Shown here piece after piece: positions 15,970-24,585 of a DNA stretch of 64,000 nucleotides. Below the pieces are notes generated by a model that was not told the origin of the DNA, ran no database searches, and saw only the letters and a list, made by a program, of their open reading frames with translations. How positions within the stretch are numbered: position 1 is the stretch's first letter; each line of letters begins with the position of its first letter. The stretch spans positions 124,001-188,000 of the forward strand of contig CAWBGJ010000001.1 of assembly GCA_963788325.1 (NCBI GenBank). Direction: 5' to 3'. The DNA comes from Prado023 sp963788325 (GTDB lineage: Bacteria > Actinomycetota > Actinomycetes > S36-B12 > CAIYMF01). The position numbers and the translations under genes are program-made.

Positions 15970-17340
15970 TCACCCGGAGGCATCCGCCAATCGCGCGATC
16001 ATCAGCACCTCGGCCAAGGTCAGCCGGCGCAGCACCTCGAGGTCCACGCTCTCGTTGGCCCCGTGCCAGCAGGCGGCCGGATCGCCCGGACCTACCACCA
16101 GGATCGTTGCACTGGGGAACTGCCCGGCGATGTCGGCGATGAACGGAATGGACCCGCCGATCCCCATGTGCACCGGCGCGGTGCCGTCCCACGCGTCGGT
16201 GAAGGCCGCCCTTGCGATCTCGGCGTGCGGGCCCTTGGGTACTAGCGCCACAGCATTGCCCGTCGGACCCAGCTCGCAGGTGACCTGCACGCCCCACGGC
16301 GCGCTCGTGGCGAGATGGTCGGCCAGCGCTCGCTGCGCCGCTAGGGGATCCTGACCCGGGGCGATCCGCATGCTCACCTTGGCCCGTGCGACGGGCAGCA
16401 GGACGTTCGCGGCCCGGTCCGTGGCCGGTGCGTCGACCCCGAGCACCGTGATCGAAGGGGAGGACCAGATCCGGTCGGCTGCCGAGCCCCCACCGATCGA
16501 CGCCACGCCGTCGAGGACGCCGGCCTCGGCCCGCAGGGCCTGCTCATCGACCTCGACGACCGGCACGGGACCATGCACGAGACCGGGCACGGCAACCCCG
16601 CCCTGGTCGTCATGCAGCGCCCCCAAGACGCGCACGAGCCCCATCAGGGCGTCGGGGAACAGCCCGCCGAACACCCCGGAATGCTGCTCACCGGTGTGCG
16701 TGCGCACCTCGACGAGGACCTCGACGATCCCGCGCAGCGATGTCGTGAAGGCCGGTACGTCCACGGCCCAGTTCGACGAGTCGGCGATGATCACCACGTC
16801 GGCCTCGAGCAGGTCCTGGAACTCGGCCAGGAACTCGCCCATCGAGGGCGAACCGACCTCCTCCTCACCCTCGACGAAGACGGTGACCCCGACCGGCAGG
16901 CCGTCGGGATGGGCGGAGCGCAGCACCCGAAGGGCGCCGACATGTGCCATCACACCGGCCTTGTCGTCGGCGGCCCCGCGGCCGTACAGGCGCCCCGCCC
17001 GCTCGACCGGGGTGAACGGCTCGCTGTCCCAATCAGAGGCGTTGCCCGCGGGCTGGACGTCGTGGTGGGCGTAGAGCAGCACTGTCGGCGCACCCGGCGG
17101 ACCCTCGATGCGCCCGACCACAGCCGGTGCGCCATCGGCGGCGTTGAGGACCTGCACCTGCGCACCGACGTCAGCCAGCAGCGTCGCCACAGCTTCGGCG
17201 CTGCGCGCCACCTCCGGAGAGGTGGCTCCCTCGCCGCTCACACTCGGGATCCTGACGAGCTCCTCCAGGCCCGCTCGGATGCCGGGGAATGCCTCGTCGA
17301 GGGCGGCGCGGAGCTGGTCATCGGTCGGAGCGGCAGCCAT
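15970..17340 (-). CDS. M20-family metallopeptidase (dipeptidase)
   Basis: A 456-residue zinc peptidase of the M20 group that removes residues from di- or oligopeptides. Metal-site motifs are visible: YAHHDVQPAG, GRGAADDKAGVMAH and VFVEGEEEVGSPS, with a lid/dimerisation domain in the middle. The start at 17340 has AGGATGG upstream, and the reading beyond it is not conserved. The gene is in the same direction as, and 28 bases behind, the membrane-anchored trypsin-like protein, so they may share a transcript. Exact substrate unknown. Confidence 0.88.
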   Translation of the reverse strand: MAAAPTDDQLRAALDEAFPGIRAGLEELVRIPSVSGEGATSPEVARSAEAVATLLADVGAQVQVLNAADGAPAVVGRIEGPPGAPTVLLYAHHDVQPAGNASDWDSEPFTPVERAGRLYGRGAADDKAGVMAHVGALRVLRSAHPDGLPVGVTVFVEGEEEVGSPSMGEFLAEFQDLLEADVVIIADSSNWAVDVPAFTTSLRGIVEVLVEVRTHTGEQHSGVFGGLFPDALMGLVRVLGALHDDQGGVAVPGLVHGPVPVVEVDEQALRAEAGVLDGVASIGGGSAADRIWSSPSITVLGVDAPATDRAANVLLPVARAKVSMRIAPGQDPLAAQRALADHLATSAPWGVQVTCELGPTGNAVALVPKGPHAEIARAAFTDAWDGTAPVHMGIGGSIPFIADIAGQFPSATILVVGPGDPAACWHGANESVDLEVLRRLTLAEVLMIARLADASG

Positions 17341-17368
17341 GCCGCCATCCTGCCAGCCCAGTCCTGGC

Positions 17369-18904
17369 CTACTCGACCCTGATCGCCGCCGGCGCCGACT
17401 CGTTTCCGGCCTGGTCGATCCCCACGACGCACACAGTGGCCGGGAGGTCCGCGGCCGGAATCGTCTCGGGGCCCCCGGCGTACTCCACGTAGCCCTCAAC
17501 GCTCGCGCAGTCGGCCGACCCCGGTGGGGCGATCACCCACCGGAAGGCCGCTAGGTCGGGAGGTTCGACCACGAGCCCGACCTCCACCCCACCGGCCACC
17601 TCGACCTGGGTCAGCTCGATCGACGCGGGGTCCGGTGGCGTGGCATCGATGACCAGGACGATCTCGGTCGGATGTGCCGCCGAGCCGACGCACACCAGCG
17701 CCCTACCCTCCGTGGTGGGCAGCGTCACGGGGTAGGTCCACTGCGGGTCCTCTGCCTGCGGCGCGGGATCGGCGATGCCACCTTCCACCGCCTGCCAGCC
17801 CTCGAGCTCCCGACAGTCGACAGCCCCGAGCATCCCCTGCTTCACCTTCGGGTCCGGGTCCGGGGAGGTTCCGCGCAGGCTGACCTCGATGGGGCTCCCG
17901 GGCCGGCCGACCGGAGCGGCGGCCACAGCCGGGATCACCTCAGCCGGGTCCTCGAGCCCGCAGTCCCCCGCCAGGGCGAGCGACCCCTTCGGGAAGCACC
18001 CGTTGACGATGTCGACCGGGATCACGTACGAGGTGTCGGCCTGCACGGCCGCACCAGCCTGCGTGACCTCGCAAGGCCGGCCGGACTCGCAGTCAGGTCC
18101 CTCCGGCGCCCCGATCGTGGAGGAGATCACCATGGCCAGGATCTCGCCGGCCTGGTTCAGCGCCGCCGAGCCCTGGGAACCCTCCAGGATGCCGGGGCAA
18201 TCGACCGCACGCGCATCGGGCCAGAGCAACGACGACTCGAGCACGTCCGTGGTCGCGCCGAGCTGGCAGCGGCTGCCACGCAGGTACTGCTGGTCCTCGG
18301 GAACCCCACCGACCGGCACGCCGGCGATCAGGATCTCGGCTCCCTGATCCGGCATGGCCACGGCGGTGATCGGTGCCACACCACGGCCCGCCAGGTCGCC
18401 CTCGGTGGCACCGAGCTCAAGGACCGCGAGGTCGGTGCCGCGGACCGAGGCCCAGAGGATCCGGGCGACCGGCACCGGGACAGCGTTGACCTCGCCGGCC
18501 GACGTCAGCCGCGCGAAGTCGTTGACCTCCAGGATCGCGCCCGACACGACCTGGTCGGTCAGGATGCTCGCGGGATCCGAGAACCCGACGCACCGAGCGG
18601 TGGTCACCGCGATCGCCGGGGCGTCGTCGTCGCCACCCGTCGCCAGCACCCACCCGGTGCACGTCTTGGCCAGCCCCGTCAGCCGGCCCACCGCGGTCAG
18701 CGAGGTGCCCTGCGACTGCTCACGCTCGAACAGGCCCCCGGGTGAGGTCACCTCGTTGAGGGCCTCCTGCTGGTTGACCTGCCCACGCCACACGCCGAAC
18801 GCCGCGATGAACGTGACGGCGGCCGCCAGGGCGGCCAGCCAGATCGGGCGGCGAAAACGCGTGGGCGAGGGCGCAGCGTCGTCGTCCTTCTGCCCGTCAG
18901 CCAT
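17369..18904 (-). CDS. Membrane-anchored degenerate trypsin-like protein (probable pseudoprotease)
   Basis: A 511-residue protein with one transmembrane segment (about residues 20-39) and the rest outside the cell. Residues 60-330 look like a trypsin-like fold: VTTARCVGF stands where VTAAHCV is expected, TDLAVLEL keeps the usual aspartate, and GSQGSAALN stands where GDSGSAL is expected. The catalytic His is therefore Arg104 and the catalytic Ser is Gln244, so it is probably inactive and may bind or present peptides. The C-terminal part has two similar modules, each with a Cys pair (CRELEG...CVG and CASVEG...CVV), likely beta-sandwich domains. TAACGT lies six bases before the ATG (leaderless). 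Family name not recognised. Confidence 0.65.
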   Translation of the reverse strand: MADGQKDDDAAPSPTRFRRPIWLAALAAAVTFIAAFGVWRGQVNQQEALNEVTSPGGLFEREQSQGTSLTAVGRLTGLAKTCTGWVLATGGDDDAPAIAVTTARCVGFSDPASILTDQVVSGAILEVNDFARLTSAGEVNAVPVPVARILWASVRGTDLAVLELGATEGDLAGRGVAPITAVAMPDQGAEILIAGVPVGGVPEDQQYLRGSRCQLGATTDVLESSLLWPDARAVDCPGILEGSQGSAALNQAGEILAMVISSTIGAPEGPDCESGRPCEVTQAGAAVQADTSYVIPVDIVNGCFPKGSLALAGDCGLEDPAEVIPAVAAAPVGRPGSPIEVSLRGTSPDPDPKVKQGMLGAVDCRELEGWQAVEGGIADPAPQAEDPQWTYPVTLPTTEGRALVCVGSAAHPTEIVLVIDATPPDPASIELTQVEVAGGVEVGLVVEPPDLAAFRWVIAPPGSADCASVEGYVEYAGGPETIPAADLPATVCVVGIDQAGNESAPAAIRVE

Positions 18905-18910
18905 GCCGAC

Positions 18911-18916
18911 ACGTTA
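18911..18916 (-). promoter_or_regulatory. Probable -10 element for the trypsin-like protein gene
   Basis: TAACGT on the minus strand with six bases to the ATG at 18904, the spacing of a leaderless promoter. Confidence 0.4.
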
Positions 18917-19083
18917 CGCGAACGGGCCCCAGCCCAAGGCCGACGACGCGCCGCCCGGCGGCCGGACCGGCCACGCGACACCCTCGCGGCGCACCACCCC
19001 ACGGGGCCCCACGTGGCACGAGCCACAGCCACGGCCCCCGGCCAGCGAGCATCCATCGCACAACACCCGGCACGCTTGCGAGC

Positions 19084-20217
19084 ATGTCGTCGCAGATCCT
19101 CGCTGGAGCAGCCCTGGTCACCCCTGATGCGATCCTGCCCACCGGGTGGGTCGAGGTCGAGAACGGCCGGATCGCCGCGCTCGGGTCCGGCGCCCCGCCC
19201 CGGCCCGCGGACGTGGAGCTCGGCGGGGGCTACCTGTCCCCCGGGTTCATCGATATCCACACCCACGGCGGCGGTGGGGCCTCGGTCGTGGGAGCCGACC
19301 CGGAGGCCGTGCTCCAGTTCGCCGCGGCCCATCGCCGCCACGGGACCACCACCATCTGCGCCAGCCTGGTCTCGGGGCACTACGACTCGCTGGCCCACGA
19401 CGTCTCGGTCCTCGCGGAGTTGGTCGAACAGGGCATCATCGCCGGCACCCACCTCGAGGGCCCGTGGATCGCGATGGAGTACAAGGGCGCCCATGACCCG
19501 GGCACGCTGCGCGATCCGGACCCCGAGGAGGTGGACAAGCTCATCGCGCTCGGCCGCGGGACGATCCACATGGTCACCCTGGCGCCCGAGTACCCACACG
19601 GGATTGACGCGGTGCACCGGTTCGTCGACGCAGGGGCGATCGCCGCGATCGGACACACCAACGCCACCTACGACCGCGTGCGGGAGGCCATCGAGGCCGG
19701 CGCCAGCTGCGCGACCCACCTGTACAACGCCATGCGCCCGGTCAACCACCGGGAGCCCGGACCGATCGTTGCGCTCACCGAGGACGAGCGCGTAACCAAT
19801 GAGCTCATCCTCGACGGTGTCCACGTGCATCCGGCGTCGGCAGCCTTCGCCGAGCGTGCCGCTCAGGGCCGGATCCTGTTCGTGACCGATGCGATGACCG
19901 CTGCCGCCGGGAAGGACGGCGACTACATGCTCGGCGACCTCGAGGTCAAGGTCGTCGACGGCGTCGCCCGGCTCGTGGAGGGGGGCGCGATCGCTGGCTC
20001 CACGCTCACGATGGACGCCGCAGTCCGGTTCGCGATCGACCAGGCCGGATTCAGCGCGGAGGCGGCCTTTGCCGCGGCGACCAGCACGCCGGCCCGCATG
20101 ATCGGCGCGACCGATCGGGGTCGGCTCGAGGTCGGCCTGCGCGCGGACCTGTGCCACATGGCCCCGGACCTCTCGCTGGCCGGCGTCTGGCTGGCCGGGG
20201 AGCCCGTGGCCCGGTAG
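19084..20217 (+). CDS. nagA: N-acetylglucosamine-6-phosphate deacetylase
   Basis: Removes acetate from GlcNAc-6-phosphate in amino-sugar and cell-wall recycling. The 377-residue amidohydrolase has the metal-site motif PGFIDIHTHGGGG, the substrate segment HLEGPWIAMEYKGAHDP, AIGHTNATYD, THLYNAMRPVNHREPG, LDGVHVHP and the catalytic Asp in LFVTDAMTAA. No ribosome site is seen before the ATG; a weak CACGCT hexamer seven bases upstream suggests a leaderless mRNA. It is divergent from the trypsin-like protein gene and stands alone: nagB and a GlcNAc transporter are not nearby, although a SIS-domain sugar-phosphate protein lies at 62-63 kb. Confidence 0.94.
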   Translation: MSSQILAGAALVTPDAILPTGWVEVENGRIAALGSGAPPRPADVELGGGYLSPGFIDIHTHGGGGASVVGADPEAVLQFAAAHRRHGTTTICASLVSGHYDSLAHDVSVLAELVEQGIIAGTHLEGPWIAMEYKGAHDPGTLRDPDPEEVDKLIALGRGTIHMVTLAPEYPHGIDAVHRFVDAGAIAAIGHTNATYDRVREAIEAGASCATHLYNAMRPVNHREPGPIVALTEDERVTNELILDGVHVHPASAAFAERAAQGRILFVTDAMTAAAGKDGDYMLGDLEVKVVDGVARLVEGGAIAGSTLTMDAAVRFAIDQAGFSAEAAFAAATSTPARMIGATDRGRLEVGLRADLCHMAPDLSLAGVWLAGEPVAR

Positions 20218-20243
20218 CCACGGGGCGCCCATGCGGCGCCGAA

Positions 20244-20415
20244 CCTTGCCGCCGATGTGGTCGTGGTCCGCCCGGTCGCCCGGCGATGCACCGAACCCTG
20301 CCGTAGAGATGGTCGTTGTAGGCGCTCAGAACGAGCCCAACAACGACCAGATCTGGTGCAAGGTCCCCGGCCAACGTAGTCCGCAGGGCCTGACACGACC
20401 ATGTCGACGGCAAGG
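20244..20415. repeat. Array of four 24-bp repeats, two direct and two inverted
   Basis: Four related 24-bp sequences lie in the gap between the convergent genes nagA and the 369-aa partner gene. Plus-strand copies start at 20244 and 20296; inverted copies occupy 20340-20363 and 20392-20415. All read roughly CCTTGCCG, six variable bases, then TGGTCGTNGT in their own orientation. Spacing is symmetric (52, 44 and 52 bases between starts), so the RNA or DNA could fold as nested hairpins. It resembles BIME/REP-type intergenic elements and may also act as a two-way terminator. No gene is seen in 20218-20476. Confidence 0.7.
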
Positions 20416-20476
20416 CTGGCCTTGCCACCCGGTGCGCGCGCTGGCATGCGTGCTGCGCGAGCGCGAGGAGCCCACC

Positions 20477-21586
20477 TCATCCGAGCCAGCCGCCGGGCGG
20501 CGGGCGCAGTGCGGCCTTCATGGCCTGCTCCTCGCGGGCCTTCGCGTCGGCGATCGGCAGCCGGGCGACGGTGACGGTCTCCCGGAAGGTGGCTTGGGCG
20601 AAGGTCTGCATGCCTGCGCCCAGGGCCAGGGCCGCACGCAGGCCGAACCGCAGGTGCCGATCGTGGCCGAACCGCTGGACCCGGCCGCTGCTGGGACCGC
20701 GCACCCGCTCGGGGACCAGCACCAGCTCCAGCCGGAGGTCCCGATCTCCCATGGAGGCCATCAACCGGTGGAACCCGGCCACCATCGCCTCTTCGTCGAA
20801 GCGCTGCCCGCGCTCGACCGCATCGGTGATCGCGGTCACGATGCGCACGCGCCGGCCCGGGGTCATGCCCACCCGGGCCAGGAACCACGTCAGGCCGTCC
20901 CCGGCGCCCTGGCTGTACAGGTAGCGGCGCACGGTCTGCTGGCCGACGAACTTGTCGTAGATGACCAGCGGCCTGCTGTCGGTGCACAGCGGCCCGAACC
21001 GCTCCTGCCACTCCACCTCGCGGTTGACCCCCTGGCGCAGCGGCGCGTCCAGGACCTGCCGAGCGGCCATCAGCACCGAGGTGCGTCCTGCCGTGGTGAT
21101 CCGGCCGATCTCCACCAGGCCGGCGGGGGTGGTCGCCGAGAACTGGTCCTCGCCGACTCCCAGCAGCTCGGCCTGGTCGGCCTCGACCAGCACCAGGACG
21201 AGGTCGTCGGCGAGCTCAGACTCGATGAGGTTCGGGTCGAGGATCTGGCCCAGCATCTGCGCCAGCGGTGGCTGGGCGAAACCCACCTGGACCGTCCGGC
21301 TGGACAGCACCACCTCCCAGGCCTTCGCCAGCGACGTGGGCAGCTTGGCCACCTCCGCCAGGAACAGGTCCAGGTGCGCCTGCGAGGTGAACACGAGGCG
21401 ACCGTGCACGCTCAGCGCCTCGAGCAGCTCCTCGTGGATCGCCCGGCGCAGGGCCGCATCGTCGGCTCGCTCGGCCAGCGCAGGTGTCGAGATGGTCACC
21501 CCGAAGACCGTGCGCCGAGGTAGCGGCTGCTTGTCAGGCTGGTAAGGGCGGCCGCGCGGATCGGAGCCGCCGGGGCGGTCAGGCAT
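20477..21586 (-). CDS. Uncharacterised partner of AAA ATPase, with HDR-type C-terminal domain
   Basis: A 369-residue soluble protein of no firmly recognised family. Residues 40-200 are mixed helical with no catalytic motif I can name. Residues 205-340 carry PLVIYDKFVGQQTVRRYLY and, about 90 residues later, FGHDRHLRFG followed by a glycine-rich LGAGMQTFAQATF. An IYDKFVG...HDRHLRF pair of this kind resembles phospholipase-D-like (MIT_C-type) domains, which occur beside ATPases in phage-defence-like modules; this is inference. The ATG has GAGGGGG upstream. It lies 51 bases behind the ATPase gene in the same direction, so the pair is likely one operon, ending at the 24-bp repeat array. Confidence 0.6.
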   Translation of the reverse strand: MPDRPGGSDPRGRPYQPDKQPLPRRTVFGVTISTPALAERADDAALRRAIHEELLEALSVHGRLVFTSQAHLDLFLAEVAKLPTSLAKAWEVVLSSRTVQVGFAQPPLAQMLGQILDPNLIESELADDLVLVLVEADQAELLGVGEDQFSATTPAGLVEIGRITTAGRTSVLMAARQVLDAPLRQGVNREVEWQERFGPLCTDSRPLVIYDKFVGQQTVRRYLYSQGAGDGLTWFLARVGMTPGRRVRIVTAITDAVERGQRFDEEAMVAGFHRLMASMGDRDLRLELVLVPERVRGPSSGRVQRFGHDRHLRFGLRAALALGAGMQTFAQATFRETVTVARLPIADAKAREEQAMKAALRPPPGGWLG

Positions 21587-21637
21587 GGCATCCCCCTCGA
21601 TCGTGCAGCGGCCCGAGCAGCCCGTTGGGCCGACGCC

Positions 21638-22780
21638 TCACGTGCGACCGCCGAGCACCTCGGCCAACCGCTCGTCGAAGAATCCCCCGGGCCACCCGTC
21701 GGCGAGGTCCCCCTGCGCGTCGACGTCGAGGCGCCGGACGAACGCCACGCCGTGGTCGTCGAGGTCGACGTAGAGGATGGCGAGGTCTGCCGGGTCGAGC
21801 GCGCCCTCGCGCACGCGGCGCAGCAACCGCAGGACCAGGTGCTCGGAATGCGTCTCGACCAGCACCTGCGCACGACGCGAGGCGACCGTGTCCAGCAGCA
21901 GGTCGCCCACCGAGGACTGCAGGCGGGGGTGCAGGTGCACCTCGGGCTGTTCGACGAGCATCAGGCCCGAACGGCTGATCAGCGACTGCACGATGATCGG
22001 CAGCAGCTGGCTGATCCCGTAGCCGACACCCCGCGGGGAGACCAGCACCGGGGGGTCGTGGCGCACGTCCTCGAGGGCGAGCACAGCGAACTCACCTGCC
22101 GTCATCACGATCTGCTCGCTGACCGGGTCGAGCATGCGCACGTGGTAGCCCAGCCCCATCCGGTCGCACCACGAGTTGATGTCCGGTACGAGTTCCGGGC
22201 GGGCGTGCAGGATGGCGGCCATGTCCTGCCCAGCGGGGCCCACGTCGTCCGGGGCCCCCTGACCCACGCGGATGGCATGCGGCGAGCGCTCGCGGATCGG
22301 GCCCAGGAAGTGGACCTCGTCCAGCGCTGCCCAGAACTCCTCGGTCACCCGGTGGTGCAGCGCCACAGCTGGCTGGTCCCCCCACGGCCGGGCGCCGAGG
22401 ATGACGCCGGACTCGCTGCCGTCGGCCAGGTGAGTGCTGCTGCGGATCGCCGCCCGGCGCTGGGGATCCCAGGCGAAGGAGATCGCTGCCTCGCGCGCGT
22501 TCCCCTGCGCCGAGGTCCACCCGAAGCCGAGGGTCATCGCGGTGCGCAGGTCGTGACGGTGGACGGCCATCCGGAACGAACCGCCCTCGACGAGGTCACC
22601 GGTCATGGCCAGCACGTCGGGGCGCGCGGCGGTCTGGGCCAGCATGGGCAGGACCGACAGCAGCGAGGACTTCCCCGCCGAGTTCGGTCCGAACACCAGA
22701 GTCAGGGGCGCGAGGTCGATGCGCTGCGGCTCGGGGGCGTAGGAGCGCAGACCGCCGAGGGTCAGGTGTGTGATCCGCAC
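21638..22780 (-). CDS. AAA/ABC-type ATPase with DUF3696-like C-terminus
   Basis: A 380-residue SMC/ABC-like ATPase. Walker A is GPNSAGKSS at residues 31-39, the signature-like loop SPRGVGYGISQLLPII at 249-264, Walker B MLVEQPEVHLHP at 274-285, and the histidine switch VETHSEHLVLRLL at 308-320. The end, GWPGGFFDERLAEVL, matches the DUF3696 tail of OLD-like ATPases. Such proteins couple ATP use to effector domains, often in anti-phage modules, and here the effector would be the downstream HDR protein. A GTG start follows TAGGCT by seven bases (leaderless). Flanking genes are ordinary metabolism, so the pair looks like a small inserted module. Confidence 0.78.
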   Translation of the reverse strand: MRITHLTLGGLRSYAPEPQRIDLAPLTLVFGPNSAGKSSLLSVLPMLAQTAARPDVLAMTGDLVEGGSFRMAVHRHDLRTAMTLGFGWTSAQGNAREAAISFAWDPQRRAAIRSSTHLADGSESGVILGARPWGDQPAVALHHRVTEEFWAALDEVHFLGPIRERSPHAIRVGQGAPDDVGPAGQDMAAILHARPELVPDINSWCDRMGLGYHVRMLDPVSEQIVMTAGEFAVLALEDVRHDPPVLVSPRGVGYGISQLLPIIVQSLISRSGLMLVEQPEVHLHPRLQSSVGDLLLDTVASRRAQVLVETHSEHLVLRLLRRVREGALDPADLAILYVDLDDHGVAFVRRLDVDAQGDLADGWPGGFFDERLAEVLGGRT

Positions 22781-22787
22781 GCGGCGC

Positions 22788-22793
22788 AGCCTA
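22788..22793 (-). promoter_or_regulatory. Probable -10 element for the ATPase operon
   Basis: TAGGCT on the minus strand, seven bases before the GTG at 22780, with TGACCT 18 bases further upstream as a possible -35. The promoter faces away from the CoA-disulfide reductase gene. Confidence 0.4.
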
Positions 22794-22858
22794 CGGGCCC
22801 CAGTAGGGTCGAGGTCATTCCGACAGGGCGCACCGGGCGCTGCGCTCGTCGGCCAGCT

Positions 22859-22874
22859 ATACCCCCTGGGGTAT
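22859..22874. promoter_or_regulatory. CstR/CsoR-type operator upstream of CoA-disulfide reductase
   Basis: ATACCCC-CT-GGGGTAT is a seven-plus-seven inverted repeat of the form bound by CsoR-family repressors; the persulfide sensor CstR uses sites of this kind in front of sulfurtransferase genes. It lies 37 bases before the ATG of the reductase-rhodanese gene and probably overlaps its promoter (TATCAT at 22872-22877 may be the -10). No csoR/cstR gene is in the window, so the regulator would be encoded elsewhere. Confidence 0.65.
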
Positions 22875-22911
22875 CATGGTGACAATGCACGAAACGACCG
22901 AGGAGCATCCC

Positions 22912-24585
22912 ATGAAGACCATCATCATCGGCGGGGTCGCCGGTGGCGCCTCTGCCGCCACGCGCCTGCGCCGGCTCGACGAGTCCCACGAGATCGTCGT
23001 GCTCGAGCGCAGCGGCTACGTGTCGTTCGCCAACTGCGGGCTGCCGTACTACATCGGAGGCACCATCGCCGACCGCAGGTCCCTGCTGCTGCAGACCCCC
23101 GCGAGCCTGCACGCGCGGTTCGGCCTCGACGTCCGGGTCAGGTCCGAGGTGGTGGCCATCGACCCGGCCGCGCGGACCGTCACCGTGCACGACCTGAACG
23201 CAGACCGGACCTACACCGAGTCCTACGACAACCTGATCCTCTCGCCGGGCGCCTCACCCATCGTCCCGCCGATCCCCGGCGTCGAGCGCGCGCTGACGCT
23301 GCGCACCATCGAGGACACCGACCGGATCAAGGAGCGGGTGGACAACCTCCTGGCCGCCGTGGACTCCAGCGAGGAGGCCGTCGGCGGTCAGGCGCTGGCC
23401 GCCGTCGTGGTCGGGGGTGGCTTCATCGGCCTGGAGATGGCCGAGAGCCTGCGCGAGCGCGACATGGAGGTCACGGTCGTCGAGTTGGGCAGCCAGGTGA
23501 TGGCCCCGCTGGACCCGGAGATGGCCGCTCTGGTGGCCTCGGAGTTGGCTCACAACGGCGTGGAGGTCGCCCTGGGCGTGCAGGTCACCGAGGTGCGCGA
23601 GCAGACTGTGGTCCTCTCCGATGGCCGCGAGATCGACGCCGACCTGGTGATCATGAGCATCGGCGTCCGCCCGGACGTGACGCTGGTCACCGCTGCCGGC
23701 CTGGAGGTCGGCCCCCGGGGCGGGATCAAGGTTGACGCCCAGATGCGCACCTCGAACAGGAACATCTTCGCCGTCGGGGATGCCGTGGACAAGACCGACG
23801 CCACGACCGGTGAGCCGACCCTGGTTCCGCTGGCGAACTCGGCCAACCGTCAGGGCCGGCTCGTGGCCGATGTGATCGGTGGTCGCTCGATCCGATTCGG
23901 CGGGGTGCTGGGCACGGCCATCGTGAAGGTGTTCGGCCTGACTGTGGCTGCCACGGGAGTCAGCGAGAAGCGGCTGAAGGCCTCTGGGCGCACCTACCAG
24001 GTGATCCACACCCACCCCGGCTCGCACGCCGGCTACTACCCCGGCGCCGAGCGGATCAGCCTCAAGCTGATCTTCGACTCGTCGACCGGGCAGATCCTCG
24101 GCGCCCAGGGCGTCGGGGGCGTGGGCACGGACAAGCGGATCGATGTGCTGGCCACCGCGATCATCGGCGGCATCCGCGCCGACGAGCTCGCCGACCTCGA
24201 GCTCGCGTACGCGCCGCCCTTCGGCTCGGCCAAGGACCCGGTCAACCAGTTGGGGTACGTCGCCGAGAACATCATGAACGGCACGACGCACGTGATCGGC
24301 TGGGACCAGGTGGACGCGACCGACCGGTTCCTGGTGGACGTGCGCACCCCCGGGGAGCACCGTCGCGGCCACCTCGAGGGCTCGGTGAACATCAGCGTCG
24401 ACGAGTTGCGGGAGCGCCACACCGAGATCCCCAGGGACGCGGCCGGGCGCCCCGTGCCCGTGGCGGTCTACTGCCAGGTCGGCCAGCGCGGGCACACCGC
24501 GGCCCGGCTGCTCACGCACCTGGGCTACGACGTCGTGAACCTCGACGGGGGCTGGCTGACCTACAGCCTGGCCCACGCACGGTGA
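22912..24585 (+). CDS. CoA-disulfide reductase/rhodanese fusion (FAD-dependent)
   Basis: A 557-residue flavoprotein. Residues 1-450 are a pyridine nucleotide-disulfide oxidoreductase: IIGGVAGGASAATRLRR at the start, the single active cysteine in SFANCGLPYYIGG, VVVGGGFIGLEMAESL for NAD(P)H, and NIFAVGDAVD. The C-terminal 100 residues are a rhodanese with loop VYCQVGQRGHTAARLL, whose cysteine carries persulfide. Such fusions reduce CoA-disulfide, CoA-persulfide or polysulfide in the cytoplasm. The ATG at 22912 has AGGAG at good spacing; an upstream ATG at 22876 lies in the operator and is rejected. Control by a persulfide-sensing CstR-type repressor is likely from the site upstream. Confidence 0.9.
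   Translation: MKTIIIGGVAGGASAATRLRRLDESHEIVVLERSGYVSFANCGLPYYIGGTIADRRSLLLQTPASLHARFGLDVRVRSEVVAIDPAARTVTVHDLNADRTYTESYDNLILSPGASPIVPPIPGVERALTLRTIEDTDRIKERVDNLLAAVDSSEEAVGGQALAAVVVGGGFIGLEMAESLRERDMEVTVVELGSQVMAPLDPEMAALVASELAHNGVEVALGVQVTEVREQTVVLSDGREIDADLVIMSIGVRPDVTLVTAAGLEVGPRGGIKVDAQMRTSNRNIFAVGDAVDKTDATTGEPTLVPLANSANRQGRLVADVIGGRSIRFGGVLGTAIVKVFGLTVAATGVSEKRLKASGRTYQVIHTHPGSHAGYYPGAERISLKLIFDSSTGQILGAQGVGGVGTDKRIDVLATAIIGGIRADELADLELAYAPPFGSAKDPVNQLGYVAENIMNGTTHVIGWDQVDATDRFLVDVRTPGEHRRGHLEGSVNISVDELRERHTEIPRDAAGRPVPVAVYCQVGQRGHTAARLLTHLGYDVVNLDGGWLTYSLAHAR

Noticed and set aside
22876..22911. Upstream ATG as start of the reductase-rhodanese gene
   Set aside because: It lies within the probable operator/promoter and has no ribosome site; the ATG at 22912 has AGGAG and begins right at the conserved strand.
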